The notes below the pieces were generated by a model. It was not told the DNA's origin, searched no databases, and was given only the letters and a program-made list of their open reading frames with translations. Below are positions 26,886 to 35,633 of a DNA stretch of 64,000 nucleotides, in pieces (position 1 is the first letter of the stretch; the number at the start of each line of letters is the position of its first letter). The translations under genes were made by a program, and so were the position numbers. The stretch covers positions 1 to 64,000 of the forward strand of contig JBFMAB010000070.1 in the NCBI GenBank assembly GCA_040755835.1, in the 5' to 3' direction. The DNA comes from JADLDB01 sp040755835. GTDB taxonomy: Bacteria > Myxococcota > Myxococcia > Myxococcales > Myxococcaceae.

Positions 26886-28493
26886 ATGCTGCCGATCACG
26901 ACCGTTGCCCAGAAGCTGGACCTGAAGCCGGACGACCTCCTCCTCTACGGCCCCATGGCCAAGCTGTCGTGGGAGACGGTCAACCGCCTGCGCGCGAAGG
27001 GCCCGCGCGGCAAGCTGGTGCTCGTCACGGCGATGACCCCGACGAAGTACGGCGAAGGCAAGACGACGACGTCGATCGGCCTGGTGCAGGGCCTCGCGAA
27101 GCGCGGCGTGAAGGCGATGGCGGCGCTGCGCGAGCCGTCGCTGGGGCCGGTGTTCGGCGCGAAGGGCGGCGGCACCGGCGGCGGCCAGGCCGCGCTGGAG
27201 CCGTCGGCCCGCATCAACCTGCACTGCACGGGCGATCTCCACGCGATCACCTCGGCGAACAACCTGCTCGCGGCGCTCGTCGACAACGCGATCAACTTCG
27301 ATCAAAAGCGCTTCAAGGCCGTCACCTGGAAGCGCTGCATCGACATGAACGATCGCTTCCTGCGGAACACCGTCATCGGCCTGGGCGGCACGGCGAACGG
27401 CGTCCCCCGCGAGGACGGCTTCGACATCACCGCGGCGAGCCAGGTGATGGCCACGCTGTGCCTGGCCGACGACGTGAAGGACCTGAAGGCGCGCCTCGGC
27501 CGGCTGATCGTCGGCGTGGACAAGGACAACAAGCCCATCACCGCGGGCGACTTGAACGCGGTCGGCGCGATGGCAGCGCTGCTGGGCGACGCGCTGCTGC
27601 CCAACCTCGCGCAGACGACCGAGGGCGCGCCGGCGCTCATTCACGGCGGGCCTTTCGCCAACATCGCGCACGGCTGCAACTCGGTCATGGCGACCAGGTC
27701 GGCGCTCGCGCTGGCGGACGTGGTGGTGACCGAGGCGGGCTTCGCGTTCGACTTGGGCGGCGAGAAGTTCCTCGATCTCAAGTGCCGGATGAGCGGCCTC
27801 TGGCCGCACGCGGTGGTGCTGGTCGTCACGGCGCGCGCGCTGCGCTTCCACGGCGGCGACCAGCCGGGCCTCGAGTCGATCGAGAAGGGCTTCGCGAACG
27901 TGCGCCGGCACATCAACGCCATCAAGGGCTTCGGGCTGCCGCCGATCCTCTCGCTGAACGTCTTCGCGACGGACACCGAGGAGGAGCTCGCGCTGGTCGA
28001 GAAGCTCTGCAAGGCCGAGGGCGTCACGGTGGCGCGCAACGAGGGCTACGTGAAGGGCGGCGAGGGCAGCGTGGCGATCGCCGACGCGGTGACGGCCGCG
28101 CTCCGGGGCGAGGCGCCGAAGCCGAAGTTCACCTACGAATTGGACGCGTCCTTCGAAGACAAGGTGCGCGCGGTGGCGCAGAAGGTCTACGGCGCGAAGG
28201 ACGTGGAGTTCACCGCCGAGGCGAAGAAGGACCTCGAGCGCGCGAAGGCCTGGGGCTTCGGCGAACTGCCGGTGTGCATGGCGAAGACGCACCTGTCGCT
28301 GTCGGACGATCCCGCGAAGCAGGGCGCGCCCGAAGGCTTCACCATCACCGTGCGGCAGGTGCGCGTGTCCGCGGGCGCGGGTTTCCTGCTGGCGCTCACC
28401 GGGGACATCCTCACCATGCCGGGCCTGCCGAAGGTGCCGGCGGCGTACGGGCTCGACCTCACCGAGGCCGGCGAAGTCACGGGCGTGCACTGA
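26886..28493 (+). CDS. fhs: Formate-tetrahydrofolate ligase
   Basis: A 535-residue enzyme, slightly shorter than the usual 555-560. It makes 10-formyl-THF from formate, THF and ATP. Visible signatures: the P-loop-like TPTKYGEGKTTTSIGL, LREPSLGPVFGAKGGG and the folate-site run NLHCTGDLHAITSANNLLAA. TEAGFAFDLGGEKFLDLKC and PGLPKVPAA follow later. The start is ATG 26886. It stands alone, 95 nt after the pilT-like gene. The region after its stop is where foreign-looking DNA begins. Confidence 0.93.
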   Translation: MLPITTVAQKLDLKPDDLLLYGPMAKLSWETVNRLRAKGPRGKLVLVTAMTPTKYGEGKTTTSIGLVQGLAKRGVKAMAALREPSLGPVFGAKGGGTGGGQAALEPSARINLHCTGDLHAITSANNLLAALVDNAINFDQKRFKAVTWKRCIDMNDRFLRNTVIGLGGTANGVPREDGFDITAASQVMATLCLADDVKDLKARLGRLIVGVDKDNKPITAGDLNAVGAMAALLGDALLPNLAQTTEGAPALIHGGPFANIAHGCNSVMATRSALALADVVVTEAGFAFDLGGEKFLDLKCRMSGLWPHAVVLVVTARALRFHGGDQPGLESIEKGFANVRRHINAIKGFGLPPILSLNVFATDTEEELALVEKLCKAEGVTVARNEGYVKGGEGSVAIADAVTAALRGEAPKPKFTYELDASFEDKVRAVAQKVYGAKDVEFTAEAKKDLERAKAWGFGELPVCMAKTHLSLSDDPAKQGAPEGFTITVRQVRVSAGAGFLLALTGDILTMPGLPKVPAAYGLDLTEAGEVTGVH

Positions 28494-28498
28494 CTCGC

Positions 28499-28512
28499 GA
28501 CCAGATCTGGTC
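28499..28512. repeat. 14-bp perfect palindrome at the edge of the inserted module
   Basis: GACCAGATCTGGTC (28499-28512) lies 5 nt after the fhs stop and 50 nt before the ATPase gene. The following sequence (28513-28562) is AT-richer than its surroundings and contains GGGGACAGACC. The palindrome could be an operator or a recombination scar; it is not followed by a T-run. Confidence 0.6.
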
Positions 28513-28562
28513 AGAAATAAGCTGAGGGGACAGACCGAGTCTGAAAGACCAGAAAGCGCGGT

Positions 28563-29762
28563 ATGCCGCCCAAAGAGCTCGTTTCACGTGTTCGCCTCAA
28601 GAACTACAGGAGCATCGCGGCCTGCGACATGCAGCCCGGGGCACTCCTGTTTCTCGTTGGCCCCAACGGCAGCGGAAAGAGCAACTTCCTCGACGCCTTC
28701 CGATTTGTCGCGGAGAGTCTGAGAACTTCGGTTGACCACGCCATCCGCCGACGCGGAGGCATCAGTCAGGTTCGTCGGCGCTCAACGGGTCATCCCACGC
28801 ATTTCGGCATGAGCTTCGACCTCCAACTGGATGCCGGGCCCGCTCGCTACGCGTTCGACATCGGTGCGGCCGCAGGCGGAGCATTCGTCATCAGCCGGGA
28901 GTCGTGTTCGGTTGGCCCCCACCAGTTCGATCGCCGCCTGCGAGGTACCGAGGAGGTCATGACCTGGTCGCTTGCTGGAGTGCCCCCACGCACCCTGGGC
29001 GACCGCTTCGCGCTCGTCGCCGTCAGCGGTACACCAGAGTTCCGGCCCATCTTCGACTTCCTCTCCCACATGGAGGTCTACAACCTGAATCCAGAGGTCA
29101 TCCGCGAGCCTCAGACTCCCGACGCAGGTGACGTCCTGCTTCGCGATGGGGCGAACACGGCCAGTGCGCTCACGAGACTGAAGACGCGCGATCCGCAGAC
29201 GATGCAGAGGCTCCTCGAGTACCTGCAGGCGATCGTGCCTGGAATCAGCAGCGCTGAGCGCAAGCAACTCGGAGGACGCGAAACCATCGAGTTCACGCAG
29301 GATGTCGAAGGCTCGAATCACCCCTGGCGATTTGACGCGGCCAGCATGTCCGACGGCACGCTCCGGGCGCTCGGCGTCCTGGTGGCGCTCTTTCAAGGCC
29401 TCACGGACAAGCACGTCTCGATGATTGGACTCGAGGAACCAGAGAGCGCCCTGCACCCAGGAGCCGCTGGCGCGTTGAGGGACGCCCTCCTCGAGGCTTC
29501 GACCGATCGCCAGGTGCTCGTCACGAGCCACAGTCCAGAACTGCTCGACAGCCCGGACGTGAGTGACGAACAACTCGTGTCGGTCGAATCCGTCGGTGGC
29601 CGTACGATCGTGAGCAGACTCGACGAGAAGACACGACAGATCCTGCGTGCGCGGCTGTACACCGCCGGCGAGTTGCTCAAGCGCGGTCAGCTCGAGCCGG
29701 ACCACGCGAGCGCCGTGAGCGAACCGAACCAGCTCCGGCTATTCGAGGGCGGCGACGAGTGA
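28563..29762 (+). CDS. OLD/RecF-like AAA ATPase of a candidate defence module
   Basis: A 399-residue ABC-type ATPase (AAA_21/AAA_15 class). It opens with RVRLKNYRSIAACDMQPG and Walker A GPNGSGKS (33-40). It has the signature SDGTLR (about 263), Walker B MIGLEEPESALHP (about 287-299) and the switch His in TSHSPELLD (about 323). The C-terminal TOPRIM of single-chain OLD/GajA is missing. Instead a separate TOPRIM-like protein follows with a 4-nt GTGA overlap. Codon use is less GC-biased than in the flanking genes, suggesting transfer. In related systems such ATPases sense phage and control a TOPRIM nuclease; that role here is inferred. Confidence 0.85.
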   Translation: MPPKELVSRVRLKNYRSIAACDMQPGALLFLVGPNGSGKSNFLDAFRFVAESLRTSVDHAIRRRGGISQVRRRSTGHPTHFGMSFDLQLDAGPARYAFDIGAAAGGAFVISRESCSVGPHQFDRRLRGTEEVMTWSLAGVPPRTLGDRFALVAVSGTPEFRPIFDFLSHMEVYNLNPEVIREPQTPDAGDVLLRDGANTASALTRLKTRDPQTMQRLLEYLQAIVPGISSAERKQLGGRETIEFTQDVEGSNHPWRFDAASMSDGTLRALGVLVALFQGLTDKHVSMIGLEEPESALHPGAAGALRDALLEASTDRQVLVTSHSPELLDSPDVSDEQLVSVESVGGRTIVSRLDEKTRQILRARLYTAGELLKRGQLEPDHASAVSEPNQLRLFEGGDE

Positions 29763-30328
29763 ACGTTTTCATCATTGTCGAGGGACAGGGGGATGCATCG
29801 GCACTGCCGGTGCTTCTCCGGCGTCTCGCAGCTGAGGAGAACCTCGGGATCACGATTGCCGGGCGCCCCTGGCGCGAGCCCCGAGCCCGAATCCTGGCCG
29901 CGGACACGCTCCAGCGGGTTCTCGACGTCGCCCGCCGCCAGGCGGATGCCGCGATGATTGTGTTCGACGCTGACGACGAATGCGCCGTCGAGCTCGCCAG
30001 GAAGGTCGGCACCCTCGCCGGTCAGGTCTGTCCCGGATTCCCTGTCTCGGTCATCGTCGCCGTGCGCGAATACGAAGCCTGGTTCCTCGCCAGCGCGGAG
30101 TCGCTGCGAGGCGTGCGTGGACTCCCCGCGGATCTCGAGAGACCCGACGCGCCAGAGGCCGTCCGCGATGCCAAAGGCTGGCTGTCCGCGCACATGCCGC
30201 GCCGGTACTCGCCGACACTCGATCAGCCCGCCCTCACTGCGGCACTCAGCGTACCCGAGGCAGAGCGGCACTCGCGTTCCTTCCGCAAGCTGACCAGGAC
30301 CATTCGGTCACTTTCGCCGCGGGCGTGA
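29759..30328 (+). CDS. Small TOPRIM-like (DUF4276-type) protein, partner of the ATPase
   Basis: A 189-residue protein starting at GTG 29759, overlapping the ATPase stop. The N-terminus reads NVFIIVEGQGDASALPVLL, with Glu8 and Asp12 at the end of the first strand. MIVFDADDE gives the D-x-D of a TOPRIM fold (Asp70, Asp72). A motif VREYEAWFLAS follows, as in DUF4276-like proteins. These are the metal ligands expected of OLD-type nucleases. Together with the ATPase it looks like a split OLD (as in PARIS or RloA/RloB-type pairs), probably a toxin-like effector held or fired by the ATPase. The family assignment is by motif only. Confidence 0.75.
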   Translation: MNVFIIVEGQGDASALPVLLRRLAAEENLGITIAGRPWREPRARILAADTLQRVLDVARRQADAAMIVFDADDECAVELARKVGTLAGQVCPGFPVSVIVAVREYEAWFLASAESLRGVRGLPADLERPDAPEAVRDAKGWLSAHMPRRYSPTLDQPALTAALSVPEAERHSRSFRKLTRTIRSLSPRA

Positions 30329-30617
30329 TCGCCCTTCAGGCTCGACGACGCCCGGCGGCATACTCGGCCCTCAACCTCGCCCGTGCCGCCGGTTGCTCGC
30401 CGGCAGCTCGTTACCCGGTGCCGCGGCGCCGCGTCGCGTCGCGCCTCGGGTAGCGCCCGCAGGATCGCCATCGCCGACCGGCACAGCGCCGTGAGCTCGC
30501 GCATCCGCCCGTCCGGCCCGGGCGCCCCGTACGCGCCCGAAGCATGCGCCCGCCACGCCCCGAACGCGGAGCAGCGTCTGGCACGCCTAAGTCTGCGGGA
30601 ACCTTCAGTTAATTGCG
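30329..30617 (-). other. Gap after the defence module, with a possible gene fragment
   Basis: This is the 289-nt 5' part of a 351-nt gap that ends at nuoC. On the minus strand, about 30570-30430, a frame reads GAPGPDGRMRELTALCRSAM and continues as an amphipathic helix. It looks protein-like, but it has no start region, runs into an unrelated Ser/Arg-rich tail and cannot be assigned. It may be a scrap of the gene interrupted when the module inserted. Nothing else was noticed. Confidence 0.3.
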
Positions 30618-30646
30618 TTGACCCCTCGGGGGGCGGTCCCTATAAG
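30618..30646 (+). promoter_or_regulatory. Strong sigma-70-type promoter of the nuo operon
   Basis: -35 TTGACC (30618-30623), a 17-nt spacer and -10 TATAAG (30641-30646). Transcription should begin near 30653, leaving a leader of about 27 nt. AGAGGA provides a ribosome site before the GTG of nuoC. The hexamers are the same as in the tRNA-Cys promoter. Its position shows that nuoC is the first gene of this operon. Confidence 0.8.
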
Positions 30647-30679
30647 ACGCGGGCCACGCCACACCCCAGAGGACACACC

Positions 30680-31210
30680 GTGAGCACGTTCGCGCTGGAC
30701 CAGATTCAGGCGCAGCTCCCCCAGGCGCTCGCCGAGCGCTACTTCGATCGCACCGGCGCCGAATGGGGCGTCATCAAGCGCGAGCACATCGTCGCGACGA
30801 TGAAGCTCCTCAAGGAGAAGCTGGGCTTCCGTCTCTTCATCTCGATGGACGCGGTCGATCGCCTGCACCTGCCTCCCGAGGAGCAGGACCCGCGCTTCGA
30901 GGTGCTCTACTTCCTCAAGAACATCGAGCGGAACGAGCACATCCGCCTGAAGGTCCGCGTCAACGAGGGCGAGGACATCGACACGGTGAAGCACGTGTTT
31001 CAGGGCGCCGACTGGGCCGAGCGCTTCGTGTGGGACTTCTACGGCGTGCGATTCACCGGCGGTACCAACCGGCGGATCCTCATGTACGAGGAGTTCAAGG
31101 GCCACCCGCTGCGCAAGGACTACCCGTTGCGCGGCCGGCAGAACCTGATCCCCGAGCGGGCGATCAAGGACATCTACCGCGGCCCCGGCACCAACGGCGT
31201 GCAGGACTGA
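30680..31210 (+). CDS. nuoC: NADH-quinone oxidoreductase subunit C
   Basis: A 176-residue peripheral subunit of complex I (30-kDa subunit family). The family signature is visible as WAERFVWDFYGVRFTGG followed by EEFKGHPLRKDYPLRG. It sits at the join between the Q-module and the membrane arm. The start is GTG 30680 with AGAGGA upstream; longer in-frame starts would lie before the promoter. It is not fused to nuoD, unlike E. coli. The nuoA and nuoB genes that usually precede it are absent. Confidence 0.93.
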   Translation: MSTFALDQIQAQLPQALAERYFDRTGAEWGVIKREHIVATMKLLKEKLGFRLFISMDAVDRLHLPPEEQDPRFEVLYFLKNIERNEHIRLKVRVNEGEDIDTVKHVFQGADWAERFVWDFYGVRFTGGTNRRILMYEEFKGHPLRKDYPLRGRQNLIPERAIKDIYRGPGTNGVQD

Positions 31211-31234
31211 AGCCCCTTCGAGCGAGAGCACGAC

Positions 31235-32464
31235 ATGTCCAACCCGGTAGACACCTACGATCCGACGCCGTCGAACGAAGAGCTCGAGGCGCACCTCCAG
31301 ACGCGGAACATGGTCCTGAACCTGGGGCCCTCGCACCCGGCGACGCACGGCACCGTACGCATCCGCCTGGAGCTGGACGGCGAGACCATCGTCAAGATGG
31401 ACCCGGAGATCGGCTTCCTCCACCGCGGCTTCCAGAAGAGCTGCGAGAACGTCACGTGGATGCAGGCGCTGCCGTACACGGACCGCCTCGACTACGTCGC
31501 GTCGCTGCAGAACAACTTCGGCTTCCTCTCGGCCATCGAGCACCTGATGGGGATCGAAATCCCCGAGCGCGCCCAGTACATCCGCGTGATCGGCTCGGAG
31601 CTGCACCGCATCGCCAGCCACCTCACCACGGCGGCGGCGCTGGCGCTGGAGCTCGGGGGCTTCACCGCGTTCCTCTACGGCGTCGAGGCCCGCGAGCTGA
31701 TCACCGACCGCGTCACCGAGCTGACCGGCGCGCGCCTCACCACCAACTACGGCCGCATCGGCGGGCTCAATCGCGACCTCCCTCCGGGCTGGGGCGAGAA
31801 GGTGTTGAAGAGCCTCGTGAAGATCGAGGAGCTCGCCGGCGAGGTCGACGCGCTGCTGTGCCGCAACCGCATCTTCACCGACCGCACCAAGGGCACCGGC
31901 GTCATCTCGAAGGAGGACGCGCTGGACTTCGGTTTCACCGGCCCGTGCCTGCGCGCCTGCGGCGTCCCCTACGACGTGCGCAAGGCGACGCCGTACTGGG
32001 TGTACGACAAGCTCGATTGGAACATCGCCGTCGGCCACAACGGCGACAACTTCGATCGCTACTACATGCGGATCCTCGAGATCCGCGAGTCGGCGAAGAT
32101 CATTCGCCAGGCCTTGGAGCAGATGCCCGAGGGACCGGTGCTCGTCGACGACTGGCGGATCGCCCTGCCGCCGAAGGACCAGGTGTACGGCTCCATCGAA
32201 GGCGTGATCGCCCACTTCAAGCTCGTCATGGAAGGCGTGCCGGTGCCCGCTGGCGAGGTGTACCACTCGACCGAAAGCCCCAACGGCGAGCTCGGCTGGT
32301 ACCTCCGCAGCGACGGCTCGGGCCGCCCGTACAAGGTGCACGTGCGCGCCCCGGGGTTCCAGATCCTGTCGGGCATGCAGCGACTGTGCGAAGGCAGGAT
32401 GCTCGCCGACCTGATCCCCACCTTCGACACCATCAACATGATCGGCGGGGAGGTCGAGCAGTGA
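31235..32464 (+). CDS. nuoD: NADH-quinone oxidoreductase subunit D
   Basis: A 409-residue subunit (49-kDa family) that forms much of the quinone site. Key features: NLGPSHPATHGTVRI, with the His and neighbouring residues that line the quinone pocket, ELHRIASHL, TTNYGRIGGLNRD and the C-terminal FDTINMIGGEVEQ. The family usually ends in GEVDR, so the last two residues differ. It begins 24 nt after nuoC, and its stop overlaps the nuoG start (GTGA). Confidence 0.95.
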   Translation: MSNPVDTYDPTPSNEELEAHLQTRNMVLNLGPSHPATHGTVRIRLELDGETIVKMDPEIGFLHRGFQKSCENVTWMQALPYTDRLDYVASLQNNFGFLSAIEHLMGIEIPERAQYIRVIGSELHRIASHLTTAAALALELGGFTAFLYGVEARELITDRVTELTGARLTTNYGRIGGLNRDLPPGWGEKVLKSLVKIEELAGEVDALLCRNRIFTDRTKGTGVISKEDALDFGFTGPCLRACGVPYDVRKATPYWVYDKLDWNIAVGHNGDNFDRYYMRILEIRESAKIIRQALEQMPEGPVLVDDWRIALPPKDQVYGSIEGVIAHFKLVMEGVPVPAGEVYHSTESPNGELGWYLRSDGSGRPYKVHVRAPGFQILSGMQRLCEGRMLADLIPTFDTINMIGGEVEQ

Positions 32465-34197
32465 GCGACGACAAGAAGCCGGCCGAAGCGCCCAAGCCCC
32501 CTGCCCCGCCCGCGGGGCCGCCGCCGCCGAAGAACCCGGGCTTCGTCACCTTCACCATCGACGGCAAGGAAGTCGTCGCCAGGCCGGGCACGAACCTCAT
32601 CGAGGCCGCGAAGAGCGTCGGCTCCGAGATTCCCTACTACTGCTACCACCCGCGCCTCTCCATCGCGGCGAATTGCCGGATGTGCATGGTCGAGTCGTCG
32701 ATGGCGCCGCCGGGGAAGCTGGTCCCGGCCTGCCAGACGGCCATCGCCGAAGGCATGGCGATCAAGACCAACACCGACAAGGTGCGGGCCCAGCAGAAGA
32801 TGGTGATGGAGTTCCTGCTCCTCAACCACCCGGTCGACTGCTCGATTTGCGACCAGGCCGGAGAGTGCAAGCTGCAGGACTACTACATGCGCTACGACTT
32901 CCGGCCCTCGCGCCTCGAAGGCGGGAAGATCCTGCGCAACAAGCGCAAGGTGCTGGGCGAGATGGTGGTGCTCGACCAGGAGCGCTGCGTGCTGTGCACG
33001 CGCTGCGTGCGCTTCATGGAAGAGGTCGCCAGGGCGCCCCAGCTCGGCATCTTCGGCCGCGGCTCGCACGAGGTCGTCGACGTGGCGCCCGCGTATGGAA
33101 AGCTCGAATCGAACTACTCCGGCAACATCGTCGACCTCTGCCCCGTCGGCGCGCTCTTGAGCCGCGATTTCCGCTTCCGCGCCCGCGCGTGGTTCCTGTC
33201 GGCGGCGCCGAGCGTGTGCACCGGCTGCTCACGCGGCTGCTCGATCACCGCCGACTTCATGGGCCAGGACGTGTACCGCTTCCGCCCGCGCGAGAACGAG
33301 GCGATCAACAAGTCGTGGATGTGCGACCGGGGCCGCCTCTCGTACAAGTCGCTCAACACACACCGCGTGCCCCAGGCCGTGATCGGCCGCGGCGGCGAGG
33401 CGAAGGAGGCACACGCCGCCGAGGCCATCAAGTACGCGGGCATGAAGCTCCAGCCGCTCCTGGGCCAGGTGGCCTTCCTCGCCTCGCCGGTCGCGTCCAA
33501 CGAGGACCTGCTGGCGGGCCTCGCCTTCGCGCGCGACGTGCTGAAGGTGTCCACCGTCTACGTGGGCGGCCGCCCCGACGGCGACTCCGACTTCTTCCTC
33601 ATGCAGGCGGACAAGAACCCCAACCGCAAGGGCCTCGAGTGGATCGCGAAGGCCTATGGGCTTGCGCTGCAGCCGTTCGACGCGCTCACGAAGGCGATGG
33701 ACGCGGGCCAGGTGAAGGCGCTGTTCTCCCTGGGCCACGAGGTGCCCGAGGACGACGAGACGTGGGCTGCCCGCACCGAGAAGCTCGAGCTCTTCGTGAT
33801 GACGGCCACCAACGAGTCGAAGGCCACTGGCCCCGCGCACGTGGTGCTGCCGGCCGCGACGCACGTCGAGGACGAAGGCACCTTCACCCAGGCCGACGGC
33901 ATCACCCAGCGGTTTCGCCGGGCCTTCCCGCCGCGCGGCGAGGCGCGCCCGCACTGGCGCTGGGTGGCGGACCTGGCGAAGGAGCTGGGCCTGGACCTGG
34001 CCGTCGCGTCGTCGCGCGAGGTCTGGAAGAAGCTCGCGCCCGCGGTGCCGGAGCTGGCCGGCTTCGAGTGGGACAAGAAGGCGCCGATGAATCAGACGCG
34101 GCCGGGTATTCGGACCATGGCCGCCGCGTCCGACGGGCGTCCGCCCGGTTGGCGCGAGCAGGGCGTTCCCAACCTCCGCGGTCTCACTCTCCCGTAA
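32461..34197 (+). CDS. nuoG: NADH-quinone oxidoreductase subunit G (short form)
   Basis: A 578-residue iron-sulfur subunit. After a Pro-rich N-terminus come a 2Fe-2S ferredoxin domain (YCYHPRLSIAANCRMC), the His-ligated 4Fe-4S site (LLNHPVDCSICDQAGEC) and a further cluster site (ERCVLCTRCVRF, then LCPVGAL). The segment VCTGCSRGC opens the molybdopterin-like domain. E. coli NuoG is about 900 residues, so the molybdopterin-like domain is much reduced here, as in some other bacteria. It follows nuoD directly; nuoE and nuoF, which usually sit between, are not present. Confidence 0.93.
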   Translation: MSDDKKPAEAPKPPAPPAGPPPPKNPGFVTFTIDGKEVVARPGTNLIEAAKSVGSEIPYYCYHPRLSIAANCRMCMVESSMAPPGKLVPACQTAIAEGMAIKTNTDKVRAQQKMVMEFLLLNHPVDCSICDQAGECKLQDYYMRYDFRPSRLEGGKILRNKRKVLGEMVVLDQERCVLCTRCVRFMEEVARAPQLGIFGRGSHEVVDVAPAYGKLESNYSGNIVDLCPVGALLSRDFRFRARAWFLSAAPSVCTGCSRGCSITADFMGQDVYRFRPRENEAINKSWMCDRGRLSYKSLNTHRVPQAVIGRGGEAKEAHAAEAIKYAGMKLQPLLGQVAFLASPVASNEDLLAGLAFARDVLKVSTVYVGGRPDGDSDFFLMQADKNPNRKGLEWIAKAYGLALQPFDALTKAMDAGQVKALFSLGHEVPEDDETWAARTEKLELFVMTATNESKATGPAHVVLPAATHVEDEGTFTQADGITQRFRRAFPPRGEARPHWRWVADLAKELGLDLAVASSREVWKKLAPAVPELAGFEWDKKAPMNQTRPGIRTMAAASDGRPPGWREQGVPNLRGLTLP

Positions 34198-34209
34198 AGC
34201 GAGCACCTC

Positions 34210-35616
34210 ATGCGACTGGGAATGGTCTTCATCTCGCTCTCTCTGATCATCGGGGCCGTCTTCGTCCTGATGGGCGCGGCGTACCTGCTCGGCGGGTTCC
34301 TCGAGGGCCTGTTCGCCGGCGGGAGCCACCTGGCGGCGATCGCCATCGTCATGCTGGTGCTGGTCATGGTCACGGCCACGCTGCTCACCCTGGCCGAGCG
34401 GAAGTGGTCGGCGTTCATGCAGGACCGCGTCGGTCCCAACCGCGCGCGCCTGCCGATCCCCGGCCTGAAGGACCGCCCGCTGGGCGGCCTGCCGCACATC
34501 GCCACCGACGTCTTGAAGATGCTGACCAAGGAGGCTTTCCGGCCCAGGTCGGCGAACACGTTCCTCTTCAACCTCGGGCCGATCATGGCCTTCGCGCCGG
34601 TGTTCGCGCTGTTCGCGATCGTCCCCGCGGGCCCCACCGTGCAGGTGATGGGCAAGCAGGTCACCATGGTGGGCGCGGATCCCGACTTCGGGCTGCTGTT
34701 CATCTTCGCGATCGCCTCGCTGGCCGTGTACGGCACGTCGCTGGCCGGCTGGGCGTCGAACAACAAGTTCGGCCTGCTGGGCGGCGTGCGCGCCTCCTCG
34801 CAGATGGTGAGCTACGAGGTCGCGCTGGGCCTGTCGCTGGTCGGCATGATGCTGGCGTTCGGCACGGTGAAGCTGGCCGGCACGACGGGCATGACGGACC
34901 TGCAGGCGCCCTACCTGTGGTCGGTGAAGCTGGGCGACTTCGATCTCGGCATCCCGCGGTGGGGCTTCTTCCTGCAGCCGTTGGGCTTCCTGCTGTTCTT
35001 CGCGGCGGCCTTCGCCGAGACGAAGCGCGCCCCGTTCGACAGCCCGGAAGGCGAGTCGGAGATCGTCGGCTACTTCATCGAGTACTCCGGCATGCAGTTC
35101 GGCATGTTCATGATCTCGGAGTTCGTCGAGGTCGTGGTGCTGTCGGGCGTGCTCGCGGCGATCTTCTTCGGCGGCTACTACCTGCCGTTCGGCAACGAGT
35201 GGCTCCTGTCGCGGCCGATCTTCCAGGAGCACGGCTGGCTGCTCGGCGCCATCATGGGCACGGTGTTCTGGGTGAAGGTGCTGCTGCTCTGCTACCTGCA
35301 GCTGGCGATCCGCTGGTCGTACCCGCGCTTCCGCTACGACCAGATTCAGACCCTGGGCTGGAAGATCCTCCTGCCGCTGGGCCTCGCGAACCTGTTCATT
35401 TCGGGCGCGCTGGTGCTGGTGGATCCGTCGCTCCAGTACCTGGCGGGCTTCGGGTTCCTGGTGGTGGGCTTCTTCACCTTCCTCACGCTCACTCCGCCGC
35501 GGCAGGTGCGGCGTGAGCGCGAAGCGGCCGAGGCCCACGGCGACCACGGGCACGGCGGCGGCCACGACGCTCACTCCGGCCACGGCCACCCGGCGCTGCC
35601 GGCCAACACGCACTGA
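34210..35616 (+). CDS. nuoH: NADH-quinone oxidoreductase subunit H with His-rich tail
   Basis: A 468-residue membrane subunit with eight or more helices. It carries the family motifs LTLAERKWSAFMQDRVGPNR and ETKRAPFDSPEGESEIVGYF, the charged quinone-tunnel loop. NuoH is usually 330-430 residues; the excess is partly a charged C-terminus ending in a His/Gly-rich tail (about residues 440-462) with ten or more His. Such a tail could bind metal or be a linker. It lies 12 nt after nuoG. Confidence 0.95.
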   Translation: MRLGMVFISLSLIIGAVFVLMGAAYLLGGFLEGLFAGGSHLAAIAIVMLVLVMVTATLLTLAERKWSAFMQDRVGPNRARLPIPGLKDRPLGGLPHIATDVLKMLTKEAFRPRSANTFLFNLGPIMAFAPVFALFAIVPAGPTVQVMGKQVTMVGADPDFGLLFIFAIASLAVYGTSLAGWASNNKFGLLGGVRASSQMVSYEVALGLSLVGMMLAFGTVKLAGTTGMTDLQAPYLWSVKLGDFDLGIPRWGFFLQPLGFLLFFAAAFAETKRAPFDSPEGESEIVGYFIEYSGMQFGMFMISEFVEVVVLSGVLAAIFFGGYYLPFGNEWLLSRPIFQEHGWLLGAIMGTVFWVKVLLLCYLQLAIRWSYPRFRYDQIQTLGWKILLPLGLANLFISGALVLVDPSLQYLAGFGFLVVGFFTFLTLTPPRQVRREREAAEAHGDHGHGGGHDAHSGHGHPALPANTH

Positions 35617-35633
35617 CTCCCCGCGAGGAACGA

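Noticed and set aside
28499..28512. Palindrome as rho-independent terminator of fhs
   Set aside because: No T-run follows, and the arms meet without a loop.
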